A stretch of 49,751 bases of DNA from Clostridia bacterium (GCA_017504625.1 JAFVQU010000001.1:1-49751); one strand, 5' to 3'; positions 35,775-44,400 are shown, numbered from the stretch's first letter. Program-made: numbers and translations. The notes: a model not told the origin generated them from the letters alone.

Positions 35775-36500
35775 ATGGCACTGTTAGAAATTAAAGATCT
35801 AAAGGTTTCCTATGGTTTTATTACCGCCCTCAAGGGAATAAACATTTCGGTAGAGGAAGGTCAGATCGTAACGCTTCTCGGCTCTAACGGAGCGGGAAAG
35901 ACGACTACCTTGCGCACGATTTCAGGAGCTATCAAGCCCGAGAGCGGAAGCATAACCCTCGACGGAAAGGAAATAGCGGGACTTCCCACCTACAAGATCG
36001 CTAAGGCGGGAGTAACGCAGTCGCCCGAAGGAAGACTTTTGTTCTCTGAACTTACCGTTGAAGAAAACCTCAAGGTAGGCGCATACGGAGTTAAGAGCAA
36101 GGCACAGCTTAAGGAAAACTTTGAGCGAGTTTATAAGCTATTCCCGATATTGAGGGAAAGAAAAAGCCAGATAGCGAATACGCTCTCGGGCGGTGAGCAG
36201 CAGATGGTCGCGATAGGCAGAGCGCTTATGTCAAACCCCAAGATACTGCTCCTTGATGAGCCCTCGCTCGGACTTGCTCCCCTTATTATCGAGGAAATAT
36301 TCAAAGCATTTACAAAAATACGCGAAGAGGGAACTACCATCCTTATCGTCGAGCAGAACGCGCTGCAGACCTTGAAGATCGCGGATTACGCGTACGTTCT
36401 TGAGCTCGGAAGCATCAGCCTTGAAGGCCCTGCAAGCGAGCTTATATCCAACAAAAAGCTTATCGACGCCTACCTCGGCGGCGGAAAAAACGATGATTGA
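35775..36500 (+). CDS. livF: LIV-type ABC ATPase LivF
   Basis: This 241-residue ATPase has Walker A GSNGAGKTTT, signature LSGGEQQMVAIGRAL and Walker B ILLLDEPSLGLAP. It forms the second nucleotide-binding subunit with LivG. The start is ATG 35775, one base after the livG stop and behind GGGGGAGG; an open frame reaches further upstream inside livG but has no ribosome site. Confidence 0.96.
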   Translation: MALLEIKDLKVSYGFITALKGINISVEEGQIVTLLGSNGAGKTTTLRTISGAIKPESGSITLDGKEIAGLPTYKIAKAGVTQSPEGRLLFSELTVEENLKVGAYGVKSKAQLKENFERVYKLFPILRERKSQIANTLSGGEQQMVAIGRALMSNPKILLLDEPSLGLAPLIIEEIFKAFTKIREEGTTILIVEQNALQTLKIADYAYVLELGSISLEGPASELISNKKLIDAYLGGGKNDD

Positions 36501-36541
36501 AGCAGAAGGCTTTAACATAAAAACAAAAAAGGAGAAAGACT

Positions 36542-37933
36542 ATGAAAAGAACACTCAGACTCATCGCAGTATTTGCACTCGTTGCAAGTATGGCACTTGC
36601 TATCGTTGCATGCGGACCTAAGGCTCCTCAGATAGCACAGGGCGTTGACACCGAAAACCACGTTATTACCGTTGGTAATACCGCGGCAACATCGGGCGCA
36701 TTCGCAGGCGTAGGCGTACCATTTAACTACGCTCAGGAAGCTTACTTCTGGTACTTCCAGAACCATACCGAAGGCTATAAGGATGCTGACGGTAACGCAT
36801 ACACCATCAACTTCGTTCACTATGATGATGGATTTGACGGCGTAGCAGGTAAGACCTACACCCAGAAGCTTGTTGAGGAAGACAAGGTATTCGCACTCGT
36901 TGGTCACTTCGGCTCCAACACCGTTGGCGCAACCGTTGACTACATCGAGGAGAACGGCGTTCCCATGGTTTACGGTGTATGTGGCGTTTCCGACCTCTAC
37001 AACACCGAGAAGAACATCATGACTGTACAGCCCATTTACGATACCGAGGGTCAGTCTATGGTTGCAACCGCATTCGCTACCGTTGAGGTAGGCGGTCTCG
37101 CAGCACAGAAGCTTGGCGTTATCTCCACCACCGACGAGGCTGGTAAGGGTATGCTCAACGGTATCAAGATCGAGGTTGAAAAGCTCGGTAAGGGCTCATC
37201 TGTTGTATACCAGGAAGCAGCAGCTGACGCTACCGACTACTCCGCACAGGTTACCGCGCTCAAGAACGCAGGCTGTGACGTAGTTATCATCGCGGCTAAC
37301 CAGGCTCCCTTCGTAAACATCGCTAATACATTCGTTACCGTTTCTTACGAAAACGTTAAGCTCCTCACCTCCTACGTAAGCGCAAACGCAGCTACTATGG
37401 GCGGTCTCGTTCTCACCGGCGCTATCAACGCAACCCGTGAGGTATATGCAGGCGCATGGCTCGTAACCGGTTCTGTTCCGGATACCACCTTCAAGGGCTG
37501 GAACGACTTCGTTGAGTACGTAAAGATCATGACTCTCTACGCAAAGGAAAAGGGCGAAACTCTTATCACCGCTGCTGATCCTACCTACGGCGCATTCATT
37601 CCTTTCTGGTTCGGTACTGAGGAATGGGCTGCTGACGGCGTAAGCTCCTACTTCCTTAACTCCTACGCAATGGCTGGTTACGTTTCTGCAAGCGTATTCT
37701 GCCAGGGTCTTAGCCGTATGAGCGGTAAGGCTCTCACTTGGGATGGCTTCATCGAGGCTATGGAATCTGCTGAGATCAACGTTCCTATGGGAACCAGCGT
37801 AAGCTACGCTGACGGCCAGAGAATCGGTATCGATGCTCTCGCAGTTAACAAGTACACCGTTGCTAACCTTGGTGCAGGCGAGGTTTATCGCCAGATCACC
37901 GGTCTTGCAACTCTTGAAGGCTCCATTAAGTAA
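36542..37933 (+). CDS. livJ: LIV-type substrate-binding lipoprotein LivJ
   Basis: This 463-residue protein of the Leu/Ile/Val-binding (Peripla_BP_6) family has a signal peptide and lipobox IVAC (Cys24). It delivers substrate to LivHMGF. It is longer than the E. coli protein (about 370). Codon use is strongly biased, as in the maltodextrin-binding protein, pointing to very high expression. Which ligand it binds cannot be read from the sequence; the neighbouring acyl-CoA genes suggest a carboxylic acid or an amino acid that is fermented to acyl-CoA. Confidence 0.95.
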   Translation: MKRTLRLIAVFALVASMALAIVACGPKAPQIAQGVDTENHVITVGNTAATSGAFAGVGVPFNYAQEAYFWYFQNHTEGYKDADGNAYTINFVHYDDGFDGVAGKTYTQKLVEEDKVFALVGHFGSNTVGATVDYIEENGVPMVYGVCGVSDLYNTEKNIMTVQPIYDTEGQSMVATAFATVEVGGLAAQKLGVISTTDEAGKGMLNGIKIEVEKLGKGSSVVYQEAAADATDYSAQVTALKNAGCDVVIIAANQAPFVNIANTFVTVSYENVKLLTSYVSANAATMGGLVLTGAINATREVYAGAWLVTGSVPDTTFKGWNDFVEYVKIMTLYAKEKGETLITAADPTYGAFIPFWFGTEEWAADGVSSYFLNSYAMAGYVSASVFCQGLSRMSGKALTWDGFIEAMESAEINVPMGTSVSYADGQRIGIDALAVNKYTVANLGAGEVYRQITGLATLEGSIK

Positions 37934-37971
37934 TTAAAGCTTAAGAATTACAAAACAAACAATTAATTATT

Positions 37972-38000
37972 GCGACGAAGGGGATCTTCCCCTTCGTCGC
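37972..38000 (+). terminator. Stem-loop after livJ
   Basis: A perfect twelve-bp stem (gcgacgaagggg/ccccttcgtcgc) has a five-base loop but is followed by cccc and not by T. It may protect the abundant livJ message or terminate only partly. Confidence 0.6.
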
Positions 38001-38054
38001 CCCCAAAAATCATAAAACGAAAATTTAATAAATATATCGCAAATACCATTAACT

Positions 38055-38083
38055 TTGATTACAATTCGCATAAGCGATTTAAT
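38055..38083 (+). promoter_or_regulatory. Weak candidate promoter for the CoA-transferase gene
   Basis: TTGATT, a 17-bp spacer and TTTAAT lie in the AT-rich 130-bp stretch between the livJ hairpin and the CoA-transferase gene. Confidence 0.35.
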
Positions 38084-38131
38084 ATAAATTTAAATTAACA
38101 TAAAAACAACGATATAAAAAGGAGAACGAAT

Positions 38132-39436
38132 ATGGCAAAGTATGTATCTATCACAGAAGCTCTCTCGCTTGTTAAGAGCGGTGACTACATCGTAACCGGT
38201 CTTGGCTCTGCGGAGGGAAGAGAATTTATGACTAATCTCCATACGATCGCAGGCAACGTTAAGGATGTTATGGTATCCAACTGTCTGCCTATGGGAGCGT
38301 ACGAATTCATCGTAAATCCCGAATATAAGGAGTCCTTTACAACTGAGGGATGGTTCTACACCCCCGTGCTTCGTAAGGCTCACAAGAACGGAAATATCTC
38401 CTTTATTCCCAATCACCTTCATCTTGCGGCAAAGAAGCGTCTTTTCTACCGTGAGCCCGATATCTACGTAGGTATCGCGTCGATGCCCGACAAGCACGGC
38501 TACGTATCGCTCTCGCTCTCAAACACCTACGAGATGCAGATGATAAATAAGGCAAAGACAGTCATTCTCGAAATTAACCCCAATGCGCCGAGAACCTTTG
38601 GCGACGTTCAGCTTCATATCGATGACGTTGATTATCTCGTTGAGGTCGATTATCCCATGCCCGAGATCGCGGACGTTGAGCCCAACGAAAAGGACCTTGC
38701 TATCGGTAAGCTTATCGCGGAAATGATAAACGACGGAGATTGCATCCAGCTCGGTATCGGCGGAATTCCCAATGCGGTAGCGGCAAGCCTTTACGGTAAG
38801 AAGGACCTCGGTGTTCACACCGAGATGCTTACGAGCGGAATGGTAAAGCTCGCTAAGGCAGGCGTTATCACGGGCAAGTGCAAGCAGATAAACAAGGGCA
38901 AGATGGTAGCGGCATTCGCTATGGGTACCAAGGAGCTTTACGATTTCATCGATGATAATCCCGCGGTTGAAATTCTTGACGGCGGTTACGTAAACGATCC
39001 CTATACCATTATGCAGAACGACAATCAGGTTTCTATCAATACAACGCTTGAGGTCGATATTACAGGTCAGTGCGCATCTGAGTCAATAGGCTCGGTACAG
39101 TTCTCGGGAACGGGCGGACAGTCCGATACCGCGGTAGGCGCACAGAAGTCCAAGAACGGTAAATCTATCATCGCTCTTTACTCGACCGTAATGGTTAAGG
39201 ATCCCGCAACCGGAGAGAGAGTTGAGACCTCGAAGATCGTATGCCAGCTCAAGGCAGGCGCGGCAGTATCTCTTTCGAGAAACGACGTTGACTACCTTGT
39301 AACCGAGTACGGTTGCGTGGCGTTGCGCGGTACCAGCCTCCGTGAAAGAGCAGAGCGCATAATTTCGGTAGCTCATCCCAAATTCAGAGAGCAGATAAGA
39401 CAGGAAGCTGTAGCTCTTGGCATAATTGCGGAATAA
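38132..39436 (+). CDS. Acetyl-CoA hydrolase/transferase family CoA-transferase
   Basis: This 434-residue protein belongs to the single-chain Cat1/AbfT/But family. QLGIGGIPNAV and the catalytic Glu231 in VHTEMLTSG are visible, followed by QFSGTGGQSD and GKSIIAL. Likely roles are butyryl-CoA:acetate CoA-transferase, closing the butyrate pathway, or activation of an imported acid such as 4-hydroxybutyrate or 3-hydroxybutyrate. The sequence alone does not decide. It lies 198 bp after livJ and is followed one base later by a hydrolase gene. Confidence 0.92.
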   Translation: MAKYVSITEALSLVKSGDYIVTGLGSAEGREFMTNLHTIAGNVKDVMVSNCLPMGAYEFIVNPEYKESFTTEGWFYTPVLRKAHKNGNISFIPNHLHLAAKKRLFYREPDIYVGIASMPDKHGYVSLSLSNTYEMQMINKAKTVILEINPNAPRTFGDVQLHIDDVDYLVEVDYPMPEIADVEPNEKDLAIGKLIAEMINDGDCIQLGIGGIPNAVAASLYGKKDLGVHTEMLTSGMVKLAKAGVITGKCKQINKGKMVAAFAMGTKELYDFIDDNPAVEILDGGYVNDPYTIMQNDNQVSINTTLEVDITGQCASESIGSVQFSGTGGQSDTAVGAQKSKNGKSIIALYSTVMVKDPATGERVETSKIVCQLKAGAAVSLSRNDVDYLVTEYGCVALRGTSLRERAERIISVAHPKFREQIRQEAVALGIIAE

Positions 39437-39437
39437 T

Positions 39438-40259
39438 ATGGCAGAATTTATATTTGAAGGAAAAAAGGTACATTACGAGATATACGGTGATCGCGGCGAG
39501 CCGTTTCTCGTGCTTAACGGCATAATGATGTCGACCGGAAGCTGGAAGCCCTTTATACCCGATTTTTCAAGAAATAACGTCGCAATACTCGTTGATTTTC
39601 TAGATCAGGGACAGAGCGAGAGAATGACCGAGAGCTATACTCACGATATTCAGGTAAGACTTCTTGCCGCGCTTATCGACGAGCTTCCCTATGACCGTGT
39701 AAGCGTTATGGGCATTTCCTACGGCGGTGAGATCGCGGTTCAATTTGCGGTAAGATATCCCGAAAAGGTAAGAAGACTCGTGCTTGCGAACACCGCGGCG
39801 CGCACGTCTGATTGGCTTCGCAAGATCGGCGACGGCTGGAACGAGGTAGCAAAGAGCGGAAACGGCTATTCTTATTACCTCACGACTATTCCCGTAATTT
39901 ATTCCACCGGCTTCTTTGAAAGAGAAAAGGCTTGGATGGACAGACGTGAAACCGTGCTTACCGAATATTTTGCACGCAAGGAAGTTCAGGAAAGTCTTAT
40001 CAGACTTACAGACAGCTCAAGAGATTACGATTACACAGACAGAGTTTGTGAGATAAAATGTCCCACCCTTATTATCTCTGCGTCCGAGGACGGACTTGTT
40101 CCTCCGACCGAGCAGATAATTTTGCGTGACAGAATTAAGGGTTGCTCTTACGTTACCATTAACGGATCGGGACACGCAAGCATGTACGAGGATCCCTCGT
40201 CCTTTGCGGCGCTCACGCTCGGCTTTATCAATCTCTCCGACGAGGGAATTAAAATCTGA
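39438..40259 (+). CDS. Alpha/beta hydrolase 1
   Basis: This 273-residue alpha/beta-hydrolase has the nucleophile elbow GISYGG (Ser94), the acid in SASEDGLVP and His246 in GSGHASM. The oxyanion HG motif is altered to LNG. It starts one base after the CoA-transferase stop with no clear ribosome site of its own, which suggests translational coupling. It might hydrolyse an ester, lactone or thioester linked to the substrate of the transporter upstream; this is inference. Confidence 0.88.
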   Translation: MAEFIFEGKKVHYEIYGDRGEPFLVLNGIMMSTGSWKPFIPDFSRNNVAILVDFLDQGQSERMTESYTHDIQVRLLAALIDELPYDRVSVMGISYGGEIAVQFAVRYPEKVRRLVLANTAARTSDWLRKIGDGWNEVAKSGNGYSYYLTTIPVIYSTGFFEREKAWMDRRETVLTEYFARKEVQESLIRLTDSSRDYDYTDRVCEIKCPTLIISASEDGLVPPTEQIILRDRIKGCSYVTINGSGHASMYEDPSSFAALTLGFINLSDEGIKI

Positions 40260-40274
40260 TTTGGAGTTGAATTT

Positions 40275-41150
40275 ATGGAAAAGAAATTTATATCTATAGG
40301 CAATGAGACCCTCGCGTATCTCGACGAGGGACAGGGCGACATCGTGCTTATGGTGCATGGAAATATGTCCTCGTCAGTTCATTACGAGCCTCTTATTTCA
40401 CGCATCAAGGATAAGTACAGATGTATTGCCGTCGATCTCCGCGGATTTGGAGATTCAACGTATAACAACCGCTTTGATACTCTTGAGGAGCTTGCCGATG
40501 ACGTTAACGCCTTCACCGAGGCGCTCGGACTTGACAGCTACTACCTCGTAGGCTGGTCAAACGGTGGTGGAGTTTCGCTTAAGCTTTGCGCAAAGTATCC
40601 CGAGAAGGTAAAGAAATTCTTTGATATCGAGGGCGCGGGACTTAAAGGCTATCCGCTTTACAAGAAAGAGAACTATCAGTCCACAGGTAAGCCTTACGAA
40701 TCCAAGGAGGCTATGGCACAGGATCCCGTTCAGGTAGGTCCTATGGTAAGCATATTTGAGAAGGGCGACGGCGCGATGATGGCATCTATCTGGGATGCTA
40801 CCATTTACACAGTCAACAAGCCTACGAGAGAGCAGAGTGATCTCTGGATCTCTGAAACTATGAAGCAGAGAAATATCGTCGATCTTGACTGGGCGCTTGC
40901 TACACTCAATATGTCCGACGAATATACTCCCTACGGCGCGGGCGACGGCTCTATAAAGAATATCAAGTGCCCCGTAGCGCTTACGATGGGTGAAAAGGAT
41001 ATAGTCGTACCCGATTATATGGTGCTTGATAACTACAATGCACTTGGCGACCTTGCTACTCTCCTGCCTTACGAAAACTGCGGACATTCGCCTATGGTCG
41101 ATTGTCCCGACAGACTTGCAGGCGACGTAATTGACTTCTTCAGTAAATAA
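40275..41150 (+). CDS. Alpha/beta hydrolase 2
   Basis: This 291-residue alpha/beta-hydrolase has a classical MVHGNMSSS oxyanion segment, nucleophile elbow GWSNGG (Ser95), acid in GEKDIVVP and histidine in ENCGHSP. It differs clearly from the hydrolase just upstream, especially in the cap region (about 125-200), so it is not a recent duplicate. It is the last gene before a strong terminator. Confidence 0.9.
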   Translation: MEKKFISIGNETLAYLDEGQGDIVLMVHGNMSSSVHYEPLISRIKDKYRCIAVDLRGFGDSTYNNRFDTLEELADDVNAFTEALGLDSYYLVGWSNGGGVSLKLCAKYPEKVKKFFDIEGAGLKGYPLYKKENYQSTGKPYESKEAMAQDPVQVGPMVSIFEKGDGAMMASIWDATIYTVNKPTREQSDLWISETMKQRNIVDLDWALATLNMSDEYTPYGAGDGSIKNIKCPVALTMGEKDIVVPDYMVLDNYNALGDLATLLPYENCGHSPMVDCPDRLAGDVIDFFSK

Positions 41151-41187
41151 TTTTTAATATCGTATCTGTCTTTCCCCTTTACGATTA

Positions 41188-41232
41188 AAAACGCTTTGCG
41201 GCGGGGTTAATCCCCGCCGCAAAGCGTTTTTT
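41188..41232 (+). terminator. Strong terminator after the hydrolase genes
   Basis: A perfect stem of 19 bp (41188-41206 with 41212-41230) with a five-base loop ends in T residues. Confidence 0.95.
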
Positions 41233-41236
41233 GTGA

Positions 41237-41265
41237 TTGACAAATCAGTGCATATGAGGTATAAT
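41237..41265 (+). promoter_or_regulatory. Promoter for the P-loop NTPase gene
   Basis: Perfect TTGACA, 17 bp, TATAAT, beginning just after the preceding terminator. Confidence 0.85.
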
Positions 41266-41330
41266 TAAAGGTGATGGAGCTGAATTTTTCATTTGGCAAG
41301 TGACTTTGATATCGGAAGGATTACAAAACT

Positions 41331-41930
41331 ATGGAAGTAACTAAAATTGTAATAACCGGCGGACCCTGCGCGGGCAAATCAAATGCAAAGAGCTGGATAC
41401 AGAGTGCATTCAGTGAAAAGGGATACACAGTTCTTTTCGTACCCGAAACGGCAAGCGAATTTATCACGGGAGGAGTTGCTCCCTGGACGTGCGGAACTAA
41501 CGCGGAATATCAGAAATGCCAGATGAAGCTGCAGATAGAAAAGGAAAGACTTTTCGAGCAGGCGGCGCGCACTATGCCTAAGGATAAGATACTTATAGTT
41601 TGCGACCGCGGAACGCTTGATAACAAGGCGTACATGAACGATGAAGAGCTTTGCGAGGTGCTCGATTACGTTGGTATGAGCGAAAAAGAGCTTTGCGAGA
41701 GCTACGGAGCGGTTTTCCATCTCGTAACGACCGCAAAGGGAGTTGAGGAGTTTTACACAACCGAAAACAATGCCGCGCGTACCGAAACCGTTGAACAGGC
41801 GGCTGAGCTTGATAATAAATTGATAGCTGCCTGGAAAAATCATCCGCATTTCAGAGTTATAGACAGTTCTTTGTCGTTTGACGATAAGATGAATCGGTTG
41901 ATAACTGAAATTTCAAATTTTCTTCAATAA
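41331..41930 (+). CDS. P-loop NTPase (AAA_28/NadR-like nucleotide kinase fold)
   Basis: This 199-residue protein has a Walker A motif GGPCAGKS at 10-17 and a Walker B-like strand ILIVCDRG near 85, in the arrangement of AAA_28 domains that resemble the kinase part of NadR. Such proteins are P-loop kinases or ATPases of mostly unknown role. The AAGGA site is at about 41317. A 68-residue unknown protein follows 12 bp later. Confidence 0.85.
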   Translation: MEVTKIVITGGPCAGKSNAKSWIQSAFSEKGYTVLFVPETASEFITGGVAPWTCGTNAEYQKCQMKLQIEKERLFEQAARTMPKDKILIVCDRGTLDNKAYMNDEELCEVLDYVGMSEKELCESYGAVFHLVTTAKGVEEFYTTENNAARTETVEQAAELDNKLIAAWKNHPHFRVIDSSLSFDDKMNRLITEISNFLQ

Positions 41931-41942
41931 AAAACTTGTAAA

Positions 41943-42149
41943 ATGAGCAGAATACTTACAAAAGAGGATTTTGAATATATCCTTCGCGAATATTATCTTG
42001 AGAATTACGGTGAGGACGAAAACGACGTGTGGTACGATAAGCCCGCAGTAAACGTATGCGTGTTTAAGCGCGGCAACAAATTTATCAGCCTTAAATCCCA
42101 TGTAATAAATGGAAGCGTAACCGAGTTCGTTGAAGAAATAAAAGATTGA
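41943..42149 (+). CDS. Small unrecognised acidic protein
   Basis: I do not recognise this 68-residue protein. It has an acidic middle (YGEDENDVWYD) followed by a beta-rich C-terminal half. Codon use matches the neighbouring genes, which supports translation. The ribosome site is weak, so it may be translated by coupling to the P-loop NTPase gene 12 bp upstream. Confidence 0.65.
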   Translation: MSRILTKEDFEYILREYYLENYGEDENDVWYDKPAVNVCVFKRGNKFISLKSHVINGSVTEFVEEIKD

Positions 42150-42174
42150 AACAACCTATAAAACGGAGTAAAAT

Positions 42175-42705
42175 ATGAATTTTAAAGAAATTGCAGAAAC
42201 AAGACAGTCGTGCAGAAGCTACGATCCAGACAAGATGGTAGAACAGGAAAAGCTTGATCGGATATTGAATTCCGCGCGCCTTGCTCCCTCTGCGTGCAAC
42301 GGCCAGCCCTACCTTATCACCGTATGCCGCGGAGAAGCCGCGAAAAAGGTCGCCAAGGCAACGCAGGGAATGGGCATGAATAAATTTGCATCCGATGCGC
42401 CGATCATGCTCGTTATTTCCGAAATGCCGTACATCGCGTCCGCCGCGCTTGGTGCAAAAGTAAAAAAGAATGATTACCGTTCAATTGATATTGGTATTGT
42501 GACCGCGTATATTACCGCAGAAGCGGCGGCGCAGGGAATAGGCAGTTGCATCCTCGGATGGCTCGATAGTGACGAAATATGCAAAATTTGCGCCCTTGAC
42601 GGCGCCGTGCGCCTCGTCATAACTCTTGGCTATGCCAAAGAGGGCGACACGCTCCGTGCAAAAAAGCGCAAGGAGCTTGACGAGATTGTAAAAATTATAG
42701 AATAA
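42175..42705 (+). CDS. Nitroreductase-family FMN oxidoreductase
   Basis: This 176-residue protein has the nitroreductase fold. It begins with the FMN-binding segment RQSCRSYDPD, followed by ARLAPSACNGQPY, the IDIGIVTAYITAEAAAQGIGSC helix with its Gly-rich end, and LGYAKEGD. It probably uses NAD(P)H to reduce a small molecule that cannot be named from sequence. ACGGAG lies upstream and the gene shares a transcript with the P-loop NTPase. Confidence 0.92.
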   Translation: MNFKEIAETRQSCRSYDPDKMVEQEKLDRILNSARLAPSACNGQPYLITVCRGEAAKKVAKATQGMGMNKFASDAPIMLVISEMPYIASAALGAKVKKNDYRSIDIGIVTAYITAEAAAQGIGSCILGWLDSDEICKICALDGAVRLVITLGYAKEGDTLRAKKRKELDEIVKIIE

Positions 42706-42707
42706 AG

Positions 42708-42753
42708 AAAAATGCCGATGAGGTTTTGATTGATCTCTCATCGGCATTTTTTT
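42708..42753. terminator. Bidirectional terminator
   Basis: A 15-bp stem (42708-42722 with 42737-42751) with core atgccgatgag/ctcatcggcat has A-runs and T-runs on its flanks. It serves the nitroreductase gene and the convergent DUF6512 gene. Confidence 0.92.
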
Positions 42754-43282
42754 ATATTCCGTAGGTTTTCGTTAAAGGATCCTTGAAAATCGCAATTTCA
42801 GGCGTTAAAAAAGTGAATACGACAAAAAGCAGAGCTATAACGCAAAGCACACCGATAGCCAGCTTTGGCGACCTGCACCGTGCTTTATTGCTTTCCGCGT
42901 TAAAGAGCCGAGTTTCATAGATATACGATGTCGCGGCGGAAATAAAGAAAATGGCAATGTTTATCCAATCGGGCGATTTCCCAAGCACGCCGTTGTAGGT
43001 GTAAAACAAAATTGGAATAAGCACAAGTCCGAGAATTATTCCGCGCAGCTTGACGCACCAGAAATTCTCGCGATCACGGAAGAAAAAGCTCTCTACGACG
43101 GCAAAAATAAGCATAGGCCAAAAGAGAAGCTTCATATGCTCCCACGTCGACTCATTTACGCCCGAAAAGGGCGCGATCCAAGCCGCCTCGCCAAGCCAGT
43201 CGTAAAGAAAATGTAATATTGTTCCTCCAAGTGATGTTACCGCAAAGCCCAAAAGCTGCCAAAGTCCGATAGATCTTTTCAT
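42752..43282 (-). CDS. DUF6512-type membrane protein
   Basis: This 176-residue protein has five or so hydrophobic segments and a conserved-looking NESTWEHMKLLFWP stretch near residues 43-56, as in small membrane proteins of the DUF6512 type in Clostridia. The function is unknown. GGAGG lies just upstream of the ATG. It is the last gene before the AT-rich, decayed region. Confidence 0.8.
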   Translation of the reverse strand: MKRSIGLWQLLGFAVTSLGGTILHFLYDWLGEAAWIAPFSGVNESTWEHMKLLFWPMLIFAVVESFFFRDRENFWCVKLRGIILGLVLIPILFYTYNGVLGKSPDWINIAIFFISAATSYIYETRLFNAESNKARCRSPKLAIGVLCVIALLFVVFTFLTPEIAIFKDPLTKTYGI

Positions 43283-43412
43283 AATTCCTCCACTTTGTCT
43301 GATAATATAGTGTATGGCACGAGTGGATCAGATATGCGTAAGAATTTATTGGCACGGTGGTATTGATCAAACTTGAACTCATGGTTTCGAGCATAATCAA
43401 GGCTCTACAAAA

Positions 43413-43835
43413 CCCTACCGCAAGATAATCGAATTAATAATAGCGCTAAAGAAAAATTAAAGCGGTGAGCTTATAGGAATGCTTTACTTACATGATTTTG
43501 GAGGAAAGAAACCGGTGAAACGTCCTACAGAGGAGGGTAATCAAACCGGAATAACGGTTGAGACTAAAATGGGACCTACGGAGAATATCAGGTAGTGCTT
43601 TATAATGAGGATGCGCAATGATTTATTTTGGATAATCTTGATGCAGCAGTAGCCACCGAAACGAAAAAAAGGAAGTCTTGTGAGGCGGCTATGACCGGTA
43701 CCGAAGAAACAGGTGATTAAGAAGCTAATGCGCAATCTGATTGGTCCGACTTTCCGGTAGGTGAACGAAAGATTTAATGAGTATTTGCGGTTTCTGGGAG
43801 AGAATTACCTGGATCAGATAAAATTCTCTATAAAA
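43413..43835 (+). pseudogene. Decayed unrecognised gene
   Basis: Protein-like sequence can be followed through three frames broken by stops. The segments are RKIIELIIALKKN, stop, GMLYLHDFGGKKPVKRP, then after a shift YGEYQVVLYNEDAQ, stop, FILDNLDAAVA, then SDWSDFPVGERK and, after another shift, RFNEYLRFLGENYLDQIKFS. I cannot assign a family. Accumulated stops and frameshifts point to a dead gene at the edge of the accessory region. Confidence 0.4.
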
Positions 43836-43840
43836 ATAAG

Positions 43841-43864
43841 AAGACCTCCGAAGAGGTCTTTTGA
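43841..43864 (+). terminator. Terminator after the decayed gene
   Basis: An eight-bp stem (aagacctc/gaggtctt) with a cgaa tetraloop is followed by T residues. Confidence 0.75.
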
Positions 43865-43954
43865 GCACATGCTATGCGATCGGCGGATTAGACGATTTGA
43901 GTTTTTTATTTGAACTTATAGTGTAAGTTTATAAGGAATATATGGACACCCGCG

Positions 43955-44012
43955 CTAGGCATAAGTGACAATTGAACTTGCGACCTCTACCACCCCAATG
44001 GTAAAATTTACC
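43955..44012 (-). other. Possible remnant of a tRNA 3' half
   Basis: On the minus strand the stretch ggtagaggtcgcaagttcaatt looks like the variable loop and T-arm of a tRNA, but the matching T-stem is missing and no acceptor stem forms. It could be the trace of an integration event in a tRNA gene. The call is weak. Confidence 0.2.
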
Positions 44013-44081
44013 ATTTTCTAGGCATTTCTGCTCCGTTTAGACCTTTCTAGTACACAAAAATTGTCAAAACGCGCTCTCTGG

Positions 44082-44134
44082 CACTCTTGTCTCCGTGTAC
44101 TCCGGATCTGTTTATGGTCAAAGATGTGGTCAAA
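44082..44134 (+). repeat. Left copy of the 53-bp direct repeat
   Basis: It runs from cactcttgtctccgtgtact to gatgtggtcaaa and matches 48841-48893 at 51 of 53 bases (differences at 44106 and 44111). Weaker similarity continues about 60 bp further upstream in both copies (tttctgct, ctctgg/ctcg). Confidence 0.9.
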
Positions 44135-44139
44135 AAATC

Positions 44140-44176
44140 AGCCCCTTGTATTAGCAAAATTGCGATACAAGGGGCT
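44140..44176. repeat. Inverted repeat inside the left flank
   Basis: Perfect twelve-bp arms (agccccttgtat/atacaaggggct) with a 13-base loop. On the minus strand it is followed by gatttttt, so it could be a terminator for minus-strand transcription. Confidence 0.6.
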
Positions 44177-44201
44177 AAATTCATTCAATCGAGCAAACCT
44201 A

Positions 44202-44236
44202 GAATCAGAGTGCGATAAACAAAGAAAAAACTCATC
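44202..44236 (+). repeat. Repeat family copy A (partial)
   Basis: The sequence agaatcagagtgcgataaac followed by aaagaaaa matches the 3' half of the TGATAYGCAGTAARCAAAGAAAA family found at 44329, 49197 and 49333. Confidence 0.55.
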
Positions 44237-44328
44237 TAATATTTAAAAACCAAGATTTAGAGTGCACACAATGACGCTGGTTGTGTTTGCCTTGTTGAGG
44301 AGAAACGAGTTTTATAGGAATCAAAAAA

Positions 44329-44351
44329 TGATATGCAGTAAACAAAGAAAA
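44329..44351 (+). repeat. Repeat family copy B
   Basis: A full 23-base copy, tgatatgcagtaaac followed by aaagaaaa, preceded by tcaaaaaa. It is identical to copy D at 49333. Confidence 0.8.
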
Positions 44352-44400
44352 AGGCGGCGGAGAAATCCACTGCTAGTTCGAAGGATATTTGCAAAAATAT

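Noticed and set aside
32335-37933. Ordinary leucine/isoleucine/valine importer
   Set aside because: It cannot be excluded, but the seamless operon with acyl-CoA genes and the modified LivG argue against assigning branched-chain amino acids as the substrate.
44061-44246. 61-codon open frame in the left flank
   Set aside because: It spans the 53-bp repeat, a perfect inverted repeat and repeat copy A, which explains the sequence without a protein.
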